Assembly: GCA_902571925.1 (NCBI GenBank)
Contig: CACGDW010000001.1
Span: 1-64,000 of the forward strand
Length of the DNA stretch: 64,000 bases
From: an uncultured Pelagibacteraceae bacterium
GTDB lineage: Bacteria; Pseudomonadota; Alphaproteobacteria; Pelagibacterales; Pelagibacteraceae
Direction of reading: 5' to 3'
Position 1 is the stretch's first letter; the number at the start of each line of letters is the position of its first letter. A program made the translations under genes and the position numbers. Under the pieces are notes generated by a model. That model was not told the DNA's origin. It searched no databases and worked only from the letters and a program-made list of their open reading frames with translations. Shown here in pieces: positions 42,374-52,296 of the stretch.

Positions 42374-43643
42374 TAGGCTTAAAAGGACCTTCTACTCCAA
42401 CACTTATATAGTCTGCTTGATCTTTTGATAATTTAGTTAGTTTTGCTCCAACTTTTTTTAAATGAAGAGTAGCAACCTTTTCGTCCAGGTGTTTTGGTAG
42501 AACGTAAACTTTATTCTCATAGTTTTTATGGTTATTCCAAAGTTCTATTTGAGCAATAACCTGATTGGTAAAAGATGCGCTCATCACAAAACTTGGATGA
42601 CCTGTTGCACACCCTAAATTAACAAGTCTTCCTTCAGCCAGAAGAATTATTCTTTTTTTACTTGGAAGTTCAATTTCGTGAACTTGAGGTTTTACTTCGG
42701 TCCATTTATAATTTTTTAATGCGTCTACTTGGATTTCATTATCAAAATGACCAATATTACATAGGATAGCTCTATCTTTCATATCTCTCATATGATCAGC
42801 AGTAACAATGTCTTTATTGCCTGTGGCTGTTACAACAATATCAGCTTTGCTAATAGCCTCATCCATTAATACTACTTCATAACCCTCCATTGCAGCTTGG
42901 AGTGCACAAATTGGATCTGCCTCTGTGACTAGAACTCTGGCCCCACTTTGTCTTAAAGATGCTGCACTTCCTTTACCTACGTCTCCAAATCCAGCTACTA
43001 TTGCTATTTTTCCAGACATCATTACGTCTGTAGCTCTTCTAATTCCATCAACTAAACTTTCTCTACAACCATATAAATTATCAAATTTTGATTTAGTTAC
43101 AGAATCATTTACATTAATTGCTGGTACTAAAAGAGACTTATCTTTTTCCATTTTATTTAAAGCTTTAATTCCAGTAGTTGTTTCCTCTGAAACTCCTTTC
43201 ACATCTTTTAATAAATCTCTATACTCGTTGTGCATTATTGCTGTTAAATCCCCTCCATCATCTAAAAGCATATTGGGTTTCCAGTCCTTTTTAGCTATTA
43301 TTGTTTGCTTAATACACCAAAGGTATTCTTCTTCAGTTTCACCTTTCCACGCATAAACAGGTATACCTGCTTTTGCAATCGCAGCAGCTGCATGATCTTG
43401 TGTTGAAAAAATATTACAAGAAGACCACCTTACCTCTGCACCTAAATCTATTAATGTTTCAATTAGTACAGCTGTCTGAATTGTCATATGTAAACATCCG
43501 ATAATTTTTGCCCCTTTTAAGGGCGATTTACCAGAATATTCGTCCCTTAATGCCATCAATCCAGGCATTTCACTTTCTGCTATAGAAATTTCCTTACGAC
43601 CAAATTCTGCTTGGGATATATCTTTTACTTTGAAATCATCCAT
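42357..43643 (-). CDS. ahcY: S-adenosylhomocysteine hydrolase
   Basis: [51 protein letters not shown]-terminal PDxxxYRY-type end KPNAYRY. Confidence 0.97.
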   Translation of the reverse strand: MDDFKVKDISQAEFGRKEISIAESEMPGLMALRDEYSGKSPLKGAKIIGCLHMTIQTAVLIETLIDLGAEVRWSSCNIFSTQDHAAAAIAKAGIPVYAWKGETEEEYLWCIKQTIIAKKDWKPNMLLDDGGDLTAIMHNEYRDLLKDVKGVSEETTTGIKALNKMEKDKSLLVPAINVNDSVTKSKFDNLYGCRESLVDGIRRATDVMMSGKIAIVAGFGDVGKGSAASLRQSGARVLVTEADPICALQAAMEGYEVVLMDEAISKADIVVTATGNKDIVTADHMRDMKDRAILCNIGHFDNEIQVDALKNYKWTEVKPQVHEIELPSKKRIILLAEGRLVNLGCATGHPSFVMSASFTNQVIAQIELWNNHKNYENKVYVLPKHLDEKVATLHLKKVGAKLTKLSKDQADYISVGVEGPFKPNAYRY

Positions 43644-43688
43644 GGAAGGACTTCTAACAATAAAGGATTAATTAATCAATAGAACTCT

Positions 43689-45230
43689 TTATACTTTAGG
43701 AAATATAATTTCCATGCTTGCTCCCTTTTGATCTGTTCTATTAGAAGCTTTAATTGAAGCATTATGAAGATCAACTAAATTTTTGACTATATTTAAACCT
43801 AGTCCAGAATGTTGGCCAAATTTATTTGGTCTATTGCTATAAAACCTATTAAAAATTTTATTTGTATCTTTTTCTTTAAAACCCTCCCCTTCATCTAGTA
43901 TATTTATTACTACCTTATTATCCTTTGACTTAGAAATTTTTACTATTACCTCTTTATCATCTTCACTAAAAGAAACTGCATTATCCAAAAGATTAGCAAC
44001 TATTTGTTCAATTCTATTTTCTATTCCATTAACAAAATATTTATCTTTTTTATCATTTTCGTAAGATACTTTAATACCTCTCTTAAGCTTATAAATATTG
44101 TTAAAATCATCTACAACTGACTTGATAACTGGTTCTATATCAATTTTTTTTATCTTTTCTTTACTAAGAGCTACTTCATCTTTAAGTATCTGCGAATAAT
44201 CAGTAATTAATCTTTCAATTCTTTGGACATCATGACTTAATATATCAATAAGTTTAATTCTTTGTTTAATATCATTTGTATCATGTAAAATTTCAGAAGC
44301 ACTTTTCAAGGAAGCAAGCGGATTTCTAATTTCATGAACAAGATCAGTAGAGAAATTTTCTGCATGAGTTATTCTTTTCTGTAATTCTAATGTCATGTCA
44401 TCTAAAGAATTTGAGAGTAAGCCTAGCTCATCATTTCTTAATTTTAGCGTATCAATATTAGTTGTCTTGGGATTTTTGTTTCTAATTGTTTTAGTATAGC
44501 TTACTAAATTTTTTATAGGTTTAAGAAAATACCTATTTAAAACAAATGAAAAGATTAAGATTACAATCCCAACTGCCATTGCGGTTCTTATGATAAAATT
44601 TTTTCTTTCATCTATCGCAGCTTTAACGTCATTCGCGTTTTCCGTTATAGCTAAATAACCGATATTTATTCCATTTTGCATCACATTTTTAATAGTTGTT
44701 AATTTAAATTTATTAAATTCTTCTTGAGTAAATGTGAATGGAGTCCCAAAATTTTTAGAACCAGCATAATTGAATAATACATCATTTAAAGATACTGAAT
44801 TTTTTTTCCCTATATTAATGTTTTTTTTTTCAGTAATTTCCTTTGTTTTTTTTTCAGTCAAAATTTCGAATTCTATAGTATCTAACCTTGTTGAAAATGA
44901 TCTAGGATCCAGATCTAATGTATCTGTGTCTCCAACTAAATTTAATTTATTATCAAAAAATATTACTCTATCAAGGTTTTGAAAAAGAAATCTTGTAGAA
45001 AATAAAAAACTTCTAATATCTTCCTCAACAAAGTTTACATTTAATCTAGTTAAATTATCAATTGTATTATTAATAACTTCAATATGATTAGATGATTTTT
45101 TTTTTATCAAATTTGGTTGTACATTTTTTATGTAAATAAATGTGAACAATCCTATAATTGTAAAGAAAATTGAATTAATAAATAAGAACTTTTTAAGGAT
45201 AGATAAATTTTTTAGAATTCTATCAAACAT
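43689..45230 (-). CDS. Sensor histidine kinase (ChvG/EnvZ-like)
   Basis: Two TMs, HAMP-like region, H-box DLVHEIRNPLASLKSASE, ATPase N/G boxes. Confidence 0.92.
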   Translation of the reverse strand: MFDRILKNLSILKKFLFINSIFFTIIGLFTFIYIKNVQPNLIKKKSSNHIEVINNTIDNLTRLNVNFVEEDIRSFLFSTRFLFQNLDRVIFFDNKLNLVGDTDTLDLDPRSFSTRLDTIEFEILTEKKTKEITEKKNINIGKKNSVSLNDVLFNYAGSKNFGTPFTFTQEEFNKFKLTTIKNVMQNGINIGYLAITENANDVKAAIDERKNFIIRTAMAVGIVILIFSFVLNRYFLKPIKNLVSYTKTIRNKNPKTTNIDTLKLRNDELGLLSNSLDDMTLELQKRITHAENFSTDLVHEIRNPLASLKSASEILHDTNDIKQRIKLIDILSHDVQRIERLITDYSQILKDEVALSKEKIKKIDIEPVIKSVVDDFNNIYKLKRGIKVSYENDKKDKYFVNGIENRIEQIVANLLDNAVSFSEDDKEVIVKISKSKDNKVVINILDEGEGFKEKDTNKIFNRFYSNRPNKFGQHSGLGLNIVKNLVDLHNASIKASNRTDQKGASMEIIFPKV

Positions 45231-45937
45231 TAGCTAACATTCCACCTATACCCACTCCCATATCTTGTCTCAATAGCTGAAAATTCTGGATCAACTTTTT
45301 TAAACTTTTTTCTAATTCTTTTAACATGACTATCAATGGTTCTATCCTCAATGTCAGTGTCTTCTCTATAAGCTATATCCATTAGTTGTGCTCTTTCTTT
45401 AATAATTCCTGGTCTTTTTGCTAATTCTTTTACTAATAAAAATTCTGTTGTTGTCAGTTTGTCTGGAAGTTGTTTTCCATCCCATTCACACTCTAACTGT
45501 GATGGATCTAACTTTAATTTACCATGAGAAATTATACTTTTATTTTCCTCAATGCTATCTTTTGAATCTTTTTTTCTGAGCTGAACTCTTATTCTTTCTA
45601 TCAAAACTTTTATAGAGAAACCTCCTGACTTTTTTACAAAATCATCTGCACCTAATTTTAAACCCAGCAACTCATCAATTTCATCATCCTTTGAAGTTAA
45701 AAATATAACTGGTAAAGATGTTTTTTTTCTTAACTTTTTGAGTAACTCTTCGCCATCCATTTTAGGCATTTTAATATCAATAATTGCTAAATCTGGAGGA
45801 GTTCGAGTTAAACCTATTAAAGCACTTTCACCGTCTATATAAGTCTGGACCTTAAAACCTTCTTTTTCTAAAGCTATACTTAAACTTGTTAAGATATTTC
45901 TATCATCATCTATTAAAGCGATTACTTGTTTCTGCAT
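45230..45937 (-). CDS. OmpR-family response regulator (ChvI-like)
   Basis: Receiver DxxIIDIKMPKMDG; winged-helix RTIDSHVKRIRKKF; directly upstream of the kinase gene. Confidence 0.94.
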   Translation of the reverse strand: MQKQVIALIDDDRNILTSLSIALEKEGFKVQTYIDGESALIGLTRTPPDLAIIDIKMPKMDGEELLKKLRKKTSLPVIFLTSKDDEIDELLGLKLGADDFVKKSGGFSIKVLIERIRVQLRKKDSKDSIEENKSIISHGKLKLDPSQLECEWDGKQLPDKLTTTEFLLVKELAKRPGIIKERAQLMDIAYREDTDIEDRTIDSHVKRIRKKFKKVDPEFSAIETRYGSGYRWNVS

Positions 45938-45988
45938 AATTGGATATAAAAATACTAAATTGTTCTAATTTGGGCAATCAAATTAAAT

Positions 45989-48763
45989 TTAGTGAAGTTG
46001 TCCCCAGTTATTACCAGTATTTAAATCTACTGTTAAGGGTATGGAAAAAGAGTGATGATCGCTGTTAACAACACTACTCATTTCCTCAATTATAATTTTA
46101 CTGATTCTTTTTACATCTTCTTCAGGAGTCTCAAAAATTAATTCATCATGAATTTGCAGTAACATTTTTGTTTTATTATTTTTTTGGTCATTTAACTTTT
46201 CACTTAATCTAATCATTGCTAACCTCATAATTTCTGATGCAGATCCTTGGATTGGAGCATTAATTGCAGCACGTTCTTGAAAATTTCTAATATTAAAATT
46301 TTTATCGTTTATGTTCATAAAATGTGATTTTCTTCCAAATATGTTATTGACATAACCACTTTTTCGGCAAAACTTAATCGTTTGGTCCATGTAAACTTTA
46401 ATTTCTGGAAACTTTGCAAAATATGAATTCAAAAATTCTTCTGCTTCATAATTAGAAACATTTATTTGCTTGGCTAAGCCATATTGGGAAATACCATAAA
46501 TAATTCCAAAATTTATTGCTTTTGCCTTTCTTCTTTGGTCTTGATTCACTTTATCGATATTAATATTGAATATTTGACTAGCTGTTAAGGAGTGAATATC
46601 TTCATTATTTTTAAAAGCTTTTTTTAATTCTTTCACATTTGCAAGATCAGCTAAAATTCTCATTTCGATTTGATTATAATCTGCAGAAATTAAACTATAC
46701 CCTTTTTCTGCTACAAAAGCTTTTCTAATATCCTTACCATCCTCTGATTTTATAGGTATGTTTTGCAAATTTGGGTCACTAGATGCCAATCTACCTGTTG
46801 TCGTTGCTGCTAATAAAAAAGACGTATGAACTCTTTTGGTTTGTGAATTAATGTGTTCCGGCAAAGAGTCTGAATAAGTATTTTTTAATTTTGAAATTTG
46901 TCTCCAATCAAGAACCAATTGGGGAAATTTATGACCTTTAAAAGCAAGATCCTCTAATACAGACGCGCTAGTGGCAAAACTACCTTTTTTCGTTTTTTTA
47001 AGATCAGCTATTTTAAGATCATTATACAAAACCTCACCTAGTTGTTTAGGTGAGGCAATATTAAACTCTTTTTTAGATATTTTAAAAACCTCTTTTTGAA
47101 TTTTTTCAATTTTTTTTTCAAATTTTAAAGATAAGGTTTTTAGGAATTGATTATTAACTTTAACACCTTCAATCTCCATAAAAGCTAAAATTTTAATCAT
47201 TGGTTTTTCAAATACTTCATAAATGTTGGTCATTTTCTCATCTTTCAAACTTTTGTTAAATTTTTTATATAGTCTATAAGTTATATCCGCATCCTCAGCC
47301 GCATAATCTTTTGCTTTTTCAACCTCTACAGAACCAAAATTAATTTCTTTCTTTCCTGTGCCAACTAGATCCTTAAAAGAGATTGGTTTATGGTTTAAAT
47401 GAATTTCAGATAAGGTATCCATATTATGTCTATTTTTTCCAGCATCCAAAACATATGACATAAGCATAGTGTCCTCCATCGATGTAATATTGATACCATG
47501 CTTAAATAATACAATAAAATCAAACTTAATATTCTGTCCTATTTTTTTTATGCTTGGGTCTTCAAGTAAGGGTTTGAGTTTTTTTAAAACTAAACCTTTA
47601 TCCAAAGATTTCTTTGGATCATGACCTATGGGAATATAACAAGCCTTACCGATTTTAGAGCTTAAAGATAATCCAATTAAATCAGCTTGATGAGGATCCA
47701 AAGAGCTTGTTTCAGTGTCTACTGCAACTTCTCCCTTCTCTTCAGCTTCTTCAATCCAATTATCAATTTCTTTTAGATCAGTAATGAGATGATAGTCTTT
47801 TTTATTTATTTCTTTAATTTTTTCTTTAGTTTTTGTGATATTTTTTACTTCTTCAAAATTTGGCTCTCCATAAACTGAAATAGCAGAACTCAATAACCTA
47901 TTAAATTCCATCTCTCTCAAAAATTTATAAAGCTTATCCTTATCTATTTCCTTTAATTGAAATTCTATCAAAGCTCTTTCAACAGGAACATCATGCTTAA
48001 GAGTAACTAGCTGCTTACTTATTAAAGCTTTATCCTTATTTTCAATAAGTGTTTCTCTTCTTTTATTCTGTTTAATTTCATGAGCAGATTTTAAAAGTTT
48101 TTCCAAATTTCCATATTTATTGATCAATTCTGAGGCAGTTTTTACACCAATTCCTGGTACTCCTGGAACATTGTCACTACTATCACCGGCTAAAGCTTGA
48201 ACATCAATAACTTTAGATGAGTCTACCCCAAATTTTTTTTGTATATCTTCCTCAGAAATAAATTTATTTTTCATAGGATCAAAAATTCGAACATCTTTTT
48301 TATATAATTGCATTAAATCTTTATCAGATGACACAATTGTAACTTTTGCTCCTTTTTTTAAAATTTGATCAACATATGTTGCAATAAGATCATCAGCCTC
48401 ATAATTAATTAAATCTACAGAAGGCAAATTGAATGCTAGAACAGATTTTCTTATGTATTCAAATTGTGGTGCAAGATCATCAGGAGCTTCGGTACGATTT
48501 GCTTTATACTCAGTGTAAATTTCATTTCTGAAAGTTTTTCTTGCAGAGTCAAAAATAACTGCAAAATGTGTTGGCTTTTGTTTATTTTCACTGGATTTAG
48601 AGTCCTCTAACAACTTGAACAACATACTGCAGAATCCACTAACTGCACCAGTTGGTAATCCATCACTTTTTCTTGTTAAAGGGGGCAGTGCATAGTAAGC
48701 CCTAAATATATAACCTGAACCATCGATGAGATAAAAATGATCTGATTTTTTAATTTTGTCCAT
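45989..48763 (-). CDS. polA: DNA polymerase I
   Basis: 5'-nuclease, DTETSSLD 3'-5' exo, and DPNLQNIPIKSEDGKDIRKAF / QIHDELIFE polymerase motifs. Confidence 0.98.
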   Translation of the reverse strand: MDKIKKSDHFYLIDGSGYIFRAYYALPPLTRKSDGLPTGAVSGFCSMLFKLLEDSKSSENKQKPTHFAVIFDSARKTFRNEIYTEYKANRTEAPDDLAPQFEYIRKSVLAFNLPSVDLINYEADDLIATYVDQILKKGAKVTIVSSDKDLMQLYKKDVRIFDPMKNKFISEEDIQKKFGVDSSKVIDVQALAGDSSDNVPGVPGIGVKTASELINKYGNLEKLLKSAHEIKQNKRRETLIENKDKALISKQLVTLKHDVPVERALIEFQLKEIDKDKLYKFLREMEFNRLLSSAISVYGEPNFEEVKNITKTKEKIKEINKKDYHLITDLKEIDNWIEEAEEKGEVAVDTETSSLDPHQADLIGLSLSSKIGKACYIPIGHDPKKSLDKGLVLKKLKPLLEDPSIKKIGQNIKFDFIVLFKHGINITSMEDTMLMSYVLDAGKNRHNMDTLSEIHLNHKPISFKDLVGTGKKEINFGSVEVEKAKDYAAEDADITYRLYKKFNKSLKDEKMTNIYEVFEKPMIKILAFMEIEGVKVNNQFLKTLSLKFEKKIEKIQKEVFKISKKEFNIASPKQLGEVLYNDLKIADLKKTKKGSFATSASVLEDLAFKGHKFPQLVLDWRQISKLKNTYSDSLPEHINSQTKRVHTSFLLAATTTGRLASSDPNLQNIPIKSEDGKDIRKAFVAEKGYSLISADYNQIEMRILADLANVKELKKAFKNNEDIHSLTASQIFNINIDKVNQDQRRKAKAINFGIIYGISQYGLAKQINVSNYEAEEFLNSYFAKFPEIKVYMDQTIKFCRKSGYVNNIFGRKSHFMNINDKNFNIRNFQERAAINAPIQGSASEIMRLAMIRLSEKLNDQKNNKTKMLLQIHDELIFETPEEDVKRISKIIIEEMSSVVNSDHHSFSIPLTVDLNTGNNWGQLH

Positions 48764-48809
48764 TGTAAATAAATATAGATTATCAATAAAAATAAGAGTA
48801 TTATTTTTT

Positions 48810-49361
48810 ATGGAACTTATAAAGCAAAATACTCAAACTAAAATAATTAAATCATTAATTGTAATTTTTCTTGGATCAATAATTCTGGCTATTTCTGCCA
48901 AAATTAAAATACCTTTTTATCCAATACCTATGACAATGCAAACTTTTGTAGTTTTGTTTTTGGGAATAAGCTTTGGATATAAAATTGCTTTTTTTACAGT
49001 TGGATTATATTTAATAGAAGGGATATTGGGTTTACCAGTTTTCTCTAATTCTCCAGAAAGGGGTGTGGGTCTAGTTTACTTTACAGGACCAACTATGGGT
49101 TATCTAATTGGATTTCTTTCTGCATGTTTTTTGGCTTCTTTGGTTAAATTAAAAGATAACTACTTTATTATTTTTATAAAATTGGTTTTAGCAGTTTCAA
49201 CTATTTATATTTTTGGTATTTTATGGTTAGGAACATTAATAGGTTGGGATAAGCCAATTGTACAACTTGGTGTTACTCCGTTTCTTTTAGCTGAACTATT
49301 TAAGGTTGGTTTGCTTACAGTTATTTCTAAGTATGTTTTTAAATTAAGAAGATTTACTTAG
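48810..49361 (+). CDS. bioY: Biotin transporter BioY
   Basis: KIPFYPIPMTMQTFVVLFLG, GPTMGYLIGF; downstream ATG (48810) preferred because the track start at 48756 overlaps polA. Confidence 0.88.
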   Translation: MELIKQNTQTKIIKSLIVIFLGSIILAISAKIKIPFYPIPMTMQTFVVLFLGISFGYKIAFFTVGLYLIEGILGLPVFSNSPERGVGLVYFTGPTMGYLIGFLSACFLASLVKLKDNYFIIFIKLVLAVSTIYIFGILWLGTLIGWDKPIVQLGVTPFLLAELFKVGLLTVISKYVFKLRRFT

Positions 49362-49917
49362 GAGATCTTTTAGATAAAATTCTTTGTAAAGTTCTTCTGT
49401 GCATCTTTAATCTTCTCGCTGTTTCCGACACATTTCTATTACATAGTTCGAATACTCTATGAATATGTTCCCACTTTACTCTATCAGCTGACATTGGGTT
49501 TTCCGGTGGAGCTGCTTTTTTTTCTGGGTCTGCCAACAAAGCTTTTTCAACATCATCAGCATCTGCAGGTTTGGCTAAATAATCAATTGCGCCCTCTTTT
49601 ATAGCAGCAACTGCAGTTGGTATATTTCCATATCCCGTTAACATTATAATTCTACTAAGTGAATTAGAGGATTGTATTTCTTTTACTACCTCTAGACCAT
49701 TACCATCTGCTAATCTTAGATCAACAACAGCAAAACCAGGTTTTTTTGCTTTAACAGTATCTATGCCTTTTTTTACACCTTCAGCTTGAATAACCTCAAA
49801 TCCTTTTTTTTCCATTGCTCTAGCCAACCTCTCTCTAAAAGGATTGTCATCATCAACAATTAATAGGGATTTATTATCAAAATCAGCTAAGTTTTGAAGT
49901 GTTGTTTCATTTTTCAT
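49354..49917 (-). CDS. ActR/PrrA/RegA-type redox response regulator
   Basis: LLIVDDDNPFRERLARAMEKKGFEV, VVDLRLADGNGL, Fis-type HTH NVSETARRLKMHRRTLQRIL. Confidence 0.92.
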   Translation of the reverse strand: MKNETTLQNLADFDNKSLLIVDDDNPFRERLARAMEKKGFEVIQAEGVKKGIDTVKAKKPGFAVVDLRLADGNGLEVVKEIQSSNSLSRIIMLTGYGNIPTAVAAIKEGAIDYLAKPADADDVEKALLADPEKKAAPPENPMSADRVKWEHIHRVFELCNRNVSETARRLKMHRRTLQRILSKRSPK

Positions 49918-49961
49918 GATCTTAATATGGAGGTTTTTTTCAATATTTCAATAGATCATTA

Positions 49962-49992
49962 TTTACTTTACTTTAGGTAACTATTCTATAAT
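49962..49992 (+). promoter_or_regulatory. Putative sigma-70-type promoter for the polyamine cluster
   Basis: Perfect TATAAT (49987-49992) with TTTACT-type -35 upstream (spacer slightly long at 19). Confidence 0.45.
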
Positions 49993-50064
49993 GAGTCGAT
50001 TTATGAAAGTTATTTCATACGAAATTGCTTTTTTTTGTTAAATTTTTTTTGGGGGGCATTTTAA

Positions 50065-51249
50065 ATGCAAAAATTTAAGTCAGTTGAAGACCTTGTTAAA
50101 CAACTGAAACCAAATAAGCCGGTTTATTGTATAAGGAAGAAGTCTATTCTTTCTGCATCAAAATACTTTCAAAAAAATTTCCCTGGAAATATTTTATACG
50201 CAGTCAAAACAAATCCTCATCCTACAGTTATTAAAACTCTGATAAAAAGTGGTATAAACCAATTTGACGTTGCATCGATTGAAGAAATAAAAGTCATAAA
50301 AAAATTCAGTCCATCAGCTAAATGCTCTTATATGCATACTGTAAAAAACAGAGAAAGCATAAGAGAAGCTTATTATAAATATGGAATTAAAACTTTTGCT
50401 TTAGATACTAAGGAGGAATTAATAAAAATTATTGAAAGTACAGATAATGCAAAAGATCTTGAATTATTTGTAAGGGTGGCTGTTTCTAATGAGCATGCTG
50501 AAATAGATTTATCAAAAAAATTTGGCGCTTTAAGTTCTGAAGCTACTGGATTACTTAGATTGGTTAAACAAAATTCAAAAAAAATTGGTTTAAGTTTTCA
50601 TGTAGGATCACAATGTATGCATCCTATCTCTTACTCAAAGGGTATTTCAGAAATAGGAAATATAATTAAAAGAACAAAAATTATACCAAATTACATAAAT
50701 GTTGGAGGAGGTTTTCCAACGATATATCCTGATTTAATTCCACAATCCTTAGATAACTATTTAGAGGAAATTAAAAAAAGTTTAAAGAGTTTAAAATTAG
50801 AAAGTATGCCAGAGATTATCTGTGAGCCAGGAAGAGCTTTGGTTGCAGAAAGTGGTTCTACCATAGTAAGAGTTGACCTTAAAAAGAAACAAAAACTTTA
50901 TATAAATGATGGAACTTATGGAACACTTTTTGATGCGGGCACACCAAATATAGTTTTTCCATCAAAAATGATAAAAGATAGTTCAAATAAAATTATTTCG
51001 AAAAAATTAACGGCTTTTGATTTTTATGGTCCTACTTGTGACAGTATGGATTATATGAAAGGTCCCTTTCTTCTTCCAAATAATATTAAGGAGAATGATT
51101 ATATTGAGCTAGGACAACTTGGAGCGTATGGAATAACTTTTAGAACTCAATTCAATGGTTTCTTTTCAGATGAGATTTACGAAGTTGAAGATAGCCCTAT
51201 AATGAGTCTTTATGATAAAGACATTAATAAAGCTATTTTGGTTGCTTAA
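50065..51249 (+). CDS. Ornithine/lysine decarboxylase, fold III PLP family
   Basis: YAVKTNPHPTVIK (PLP Lys), HVGSQC, EPGRALVAESG, GPTCDSMDY active-site Cys loop. Confidence 0.92.
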   Translation: MQKFKSVEDLVKQLKPNKPVYCIRKKSILSASKYFQKNFPGNILYAVKTNPHPTVIKTLIKSGINQFDVASIEEIKVIKKFSPSAKCSYMHTVKNRESIREAYYKYGIKTFALDTKEELIKIIESTDNAKDLELFVRVAVSNEHAEIDLSKKFGALSSEATGLLRLVKQNSKKIGLSFHVGSQCMHPISYSKGISEIGNIIKRTKIIPNYINVGGGFPTIYPDLIPQSLDNYLEEIKKSLKSLKLESMPEIICEPGRALVAESGSTIVRVDLKKKQKLYINDGTYGTLFDAGTPNIVFPSKMIKDSSNKIISKKLTAFDFYGPTCDSMDYMKGPFLLPNNIKENDYIELGQLGAYGITFRTQFNGFFSDEIYEVEDSPIMSLYDKDINKAILVA

Positions 51250-52292
51250 TGTCGGAAAATAAAAATCTAGGTCATAATAGTAAAAAAGATTTATTAAAAA
51301 ATCCAGTTGAACATATAGACATAACATCTTTTGACTCACGAAAGATTATTTCATCTATGGAGAAAATGTCTTTTGTTTCACGAGAAACTGCTAATGCTGC
51401 AAATATTTATAATGAAATGCTGAAAGATAAAGATTGTACAATTTTTTTAACATTAGCAGGTTCTACGTCTGCAGCTGGTTGTATGAATATTTATAAAGAC
51501 CTTGTAAAATACAACATGGTAGATGCAATTGTTGCAACTGGAGCATCAATAATAGATATGGATTTTTTTGAAGCCTTAGGTTTCAAACATTATCGAGGAT
51601 CACAATTTCAAGATGATACTGAGCTAAGAAAAAATTATATAGATAGAATATATGACACCTATATTGACGAAGAGGAACTGCAGATTTGTGATAAAAAAAT
51701 TTGTGAAATAGCCGATAATTTAGAGCCTAAAAGTTACACTTCTAGAGAATTTATTTGTGAAATGGGAAAATATTTAAAAAAAAATTCCATCAAAAAAGAC
51801 TCTCTGATTGAAACAGCTTATGACAACAACGTTCCAATATTTTGTCCAGCCTTCACAGACTCAAGTGCAGGTTTTGGACTAGTAATTCATCAAGAAAAAA
51901 ATCCAAAAAAACATATGACGATTGACTCAATTAGAGAATTTAGAGAACTAACAGAAATTAAGATTCGGTCAAAAGGTTCAGGTTTATTTATGATTGGAGG
52001 AGGAGTGCCAAAAAATTTTATTCAAGATACGGTAATATGTGCCGAGCTTTTAGGTAAAGAAGTTGATATGCATAAATACGCTGTACAAATCACTGTAGCA
52101 GACTCTAGAGATGGAGCTTGTAGTAGCTCAACTTTAAAAGAAGCTAGTTCTTGGGGTAAAGTTGATGTAACTAAAGAACAAATGGTTTTTGCAGAAGCAA
52201 CAAGCGTACTCCCTTTAATAGCCAGTGATGCATATCACAAAGCTGAATGGAAAAACAGAGAAAGAAAAAATTTCTCAAAAATATTTGGATAA
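51249..52292 (+). CDS. Deoxyhypusine synthase-like protein
   Basis: LTLAGSTSAAGC, VATGASIIDMD, PIFCPAFTDSSAGFGL, ASSWGKVD (retains the SWGK lysine). Confidence 0.9.
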   Translation: MSENKNLGHNSKKDLLKNPVEHIDITSFDSRKIISSMEKMSFVSRETANAANIYNEMLKDKDCTIFLTLAGSTSAAGCMNIYKDLVKYNMVDAIVATGASIIDMDFFEALGFKHYRGSQFQDDTELRKNYIDRIYDTYIDEEELQICDKKICEIADNLEPKSYTSREFICEMGKYLKKNSIKKDSLIETAYDNNVPIFCPAFTDSSAGFGLVIHQEKNPKKHMTIDSIREFRELTEIKIRSKGSGLFMIGGGVPKNFIQDTVICAELLGKEVDMHKYAVQITVADSRDGACSSSTLKEASSWGKVDVTKEQMVFAEATSVLPLIASDAYHKAEWKNRERKNFSKIFG

Positions 52293-52296
52293 TAGA

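Noticed and set aside
42925-43356. 143-aa plus-strand ORF inside ahcY
   Set aside because: Antisense shadow of a highly conserved gene.
43644-43688. SAH/SAM-related riboswitch upstream of ahcY
   Set aside because: Only 45 nt separate ahcY from the upstream kinase gene and no recognisable aptamer core is visible.
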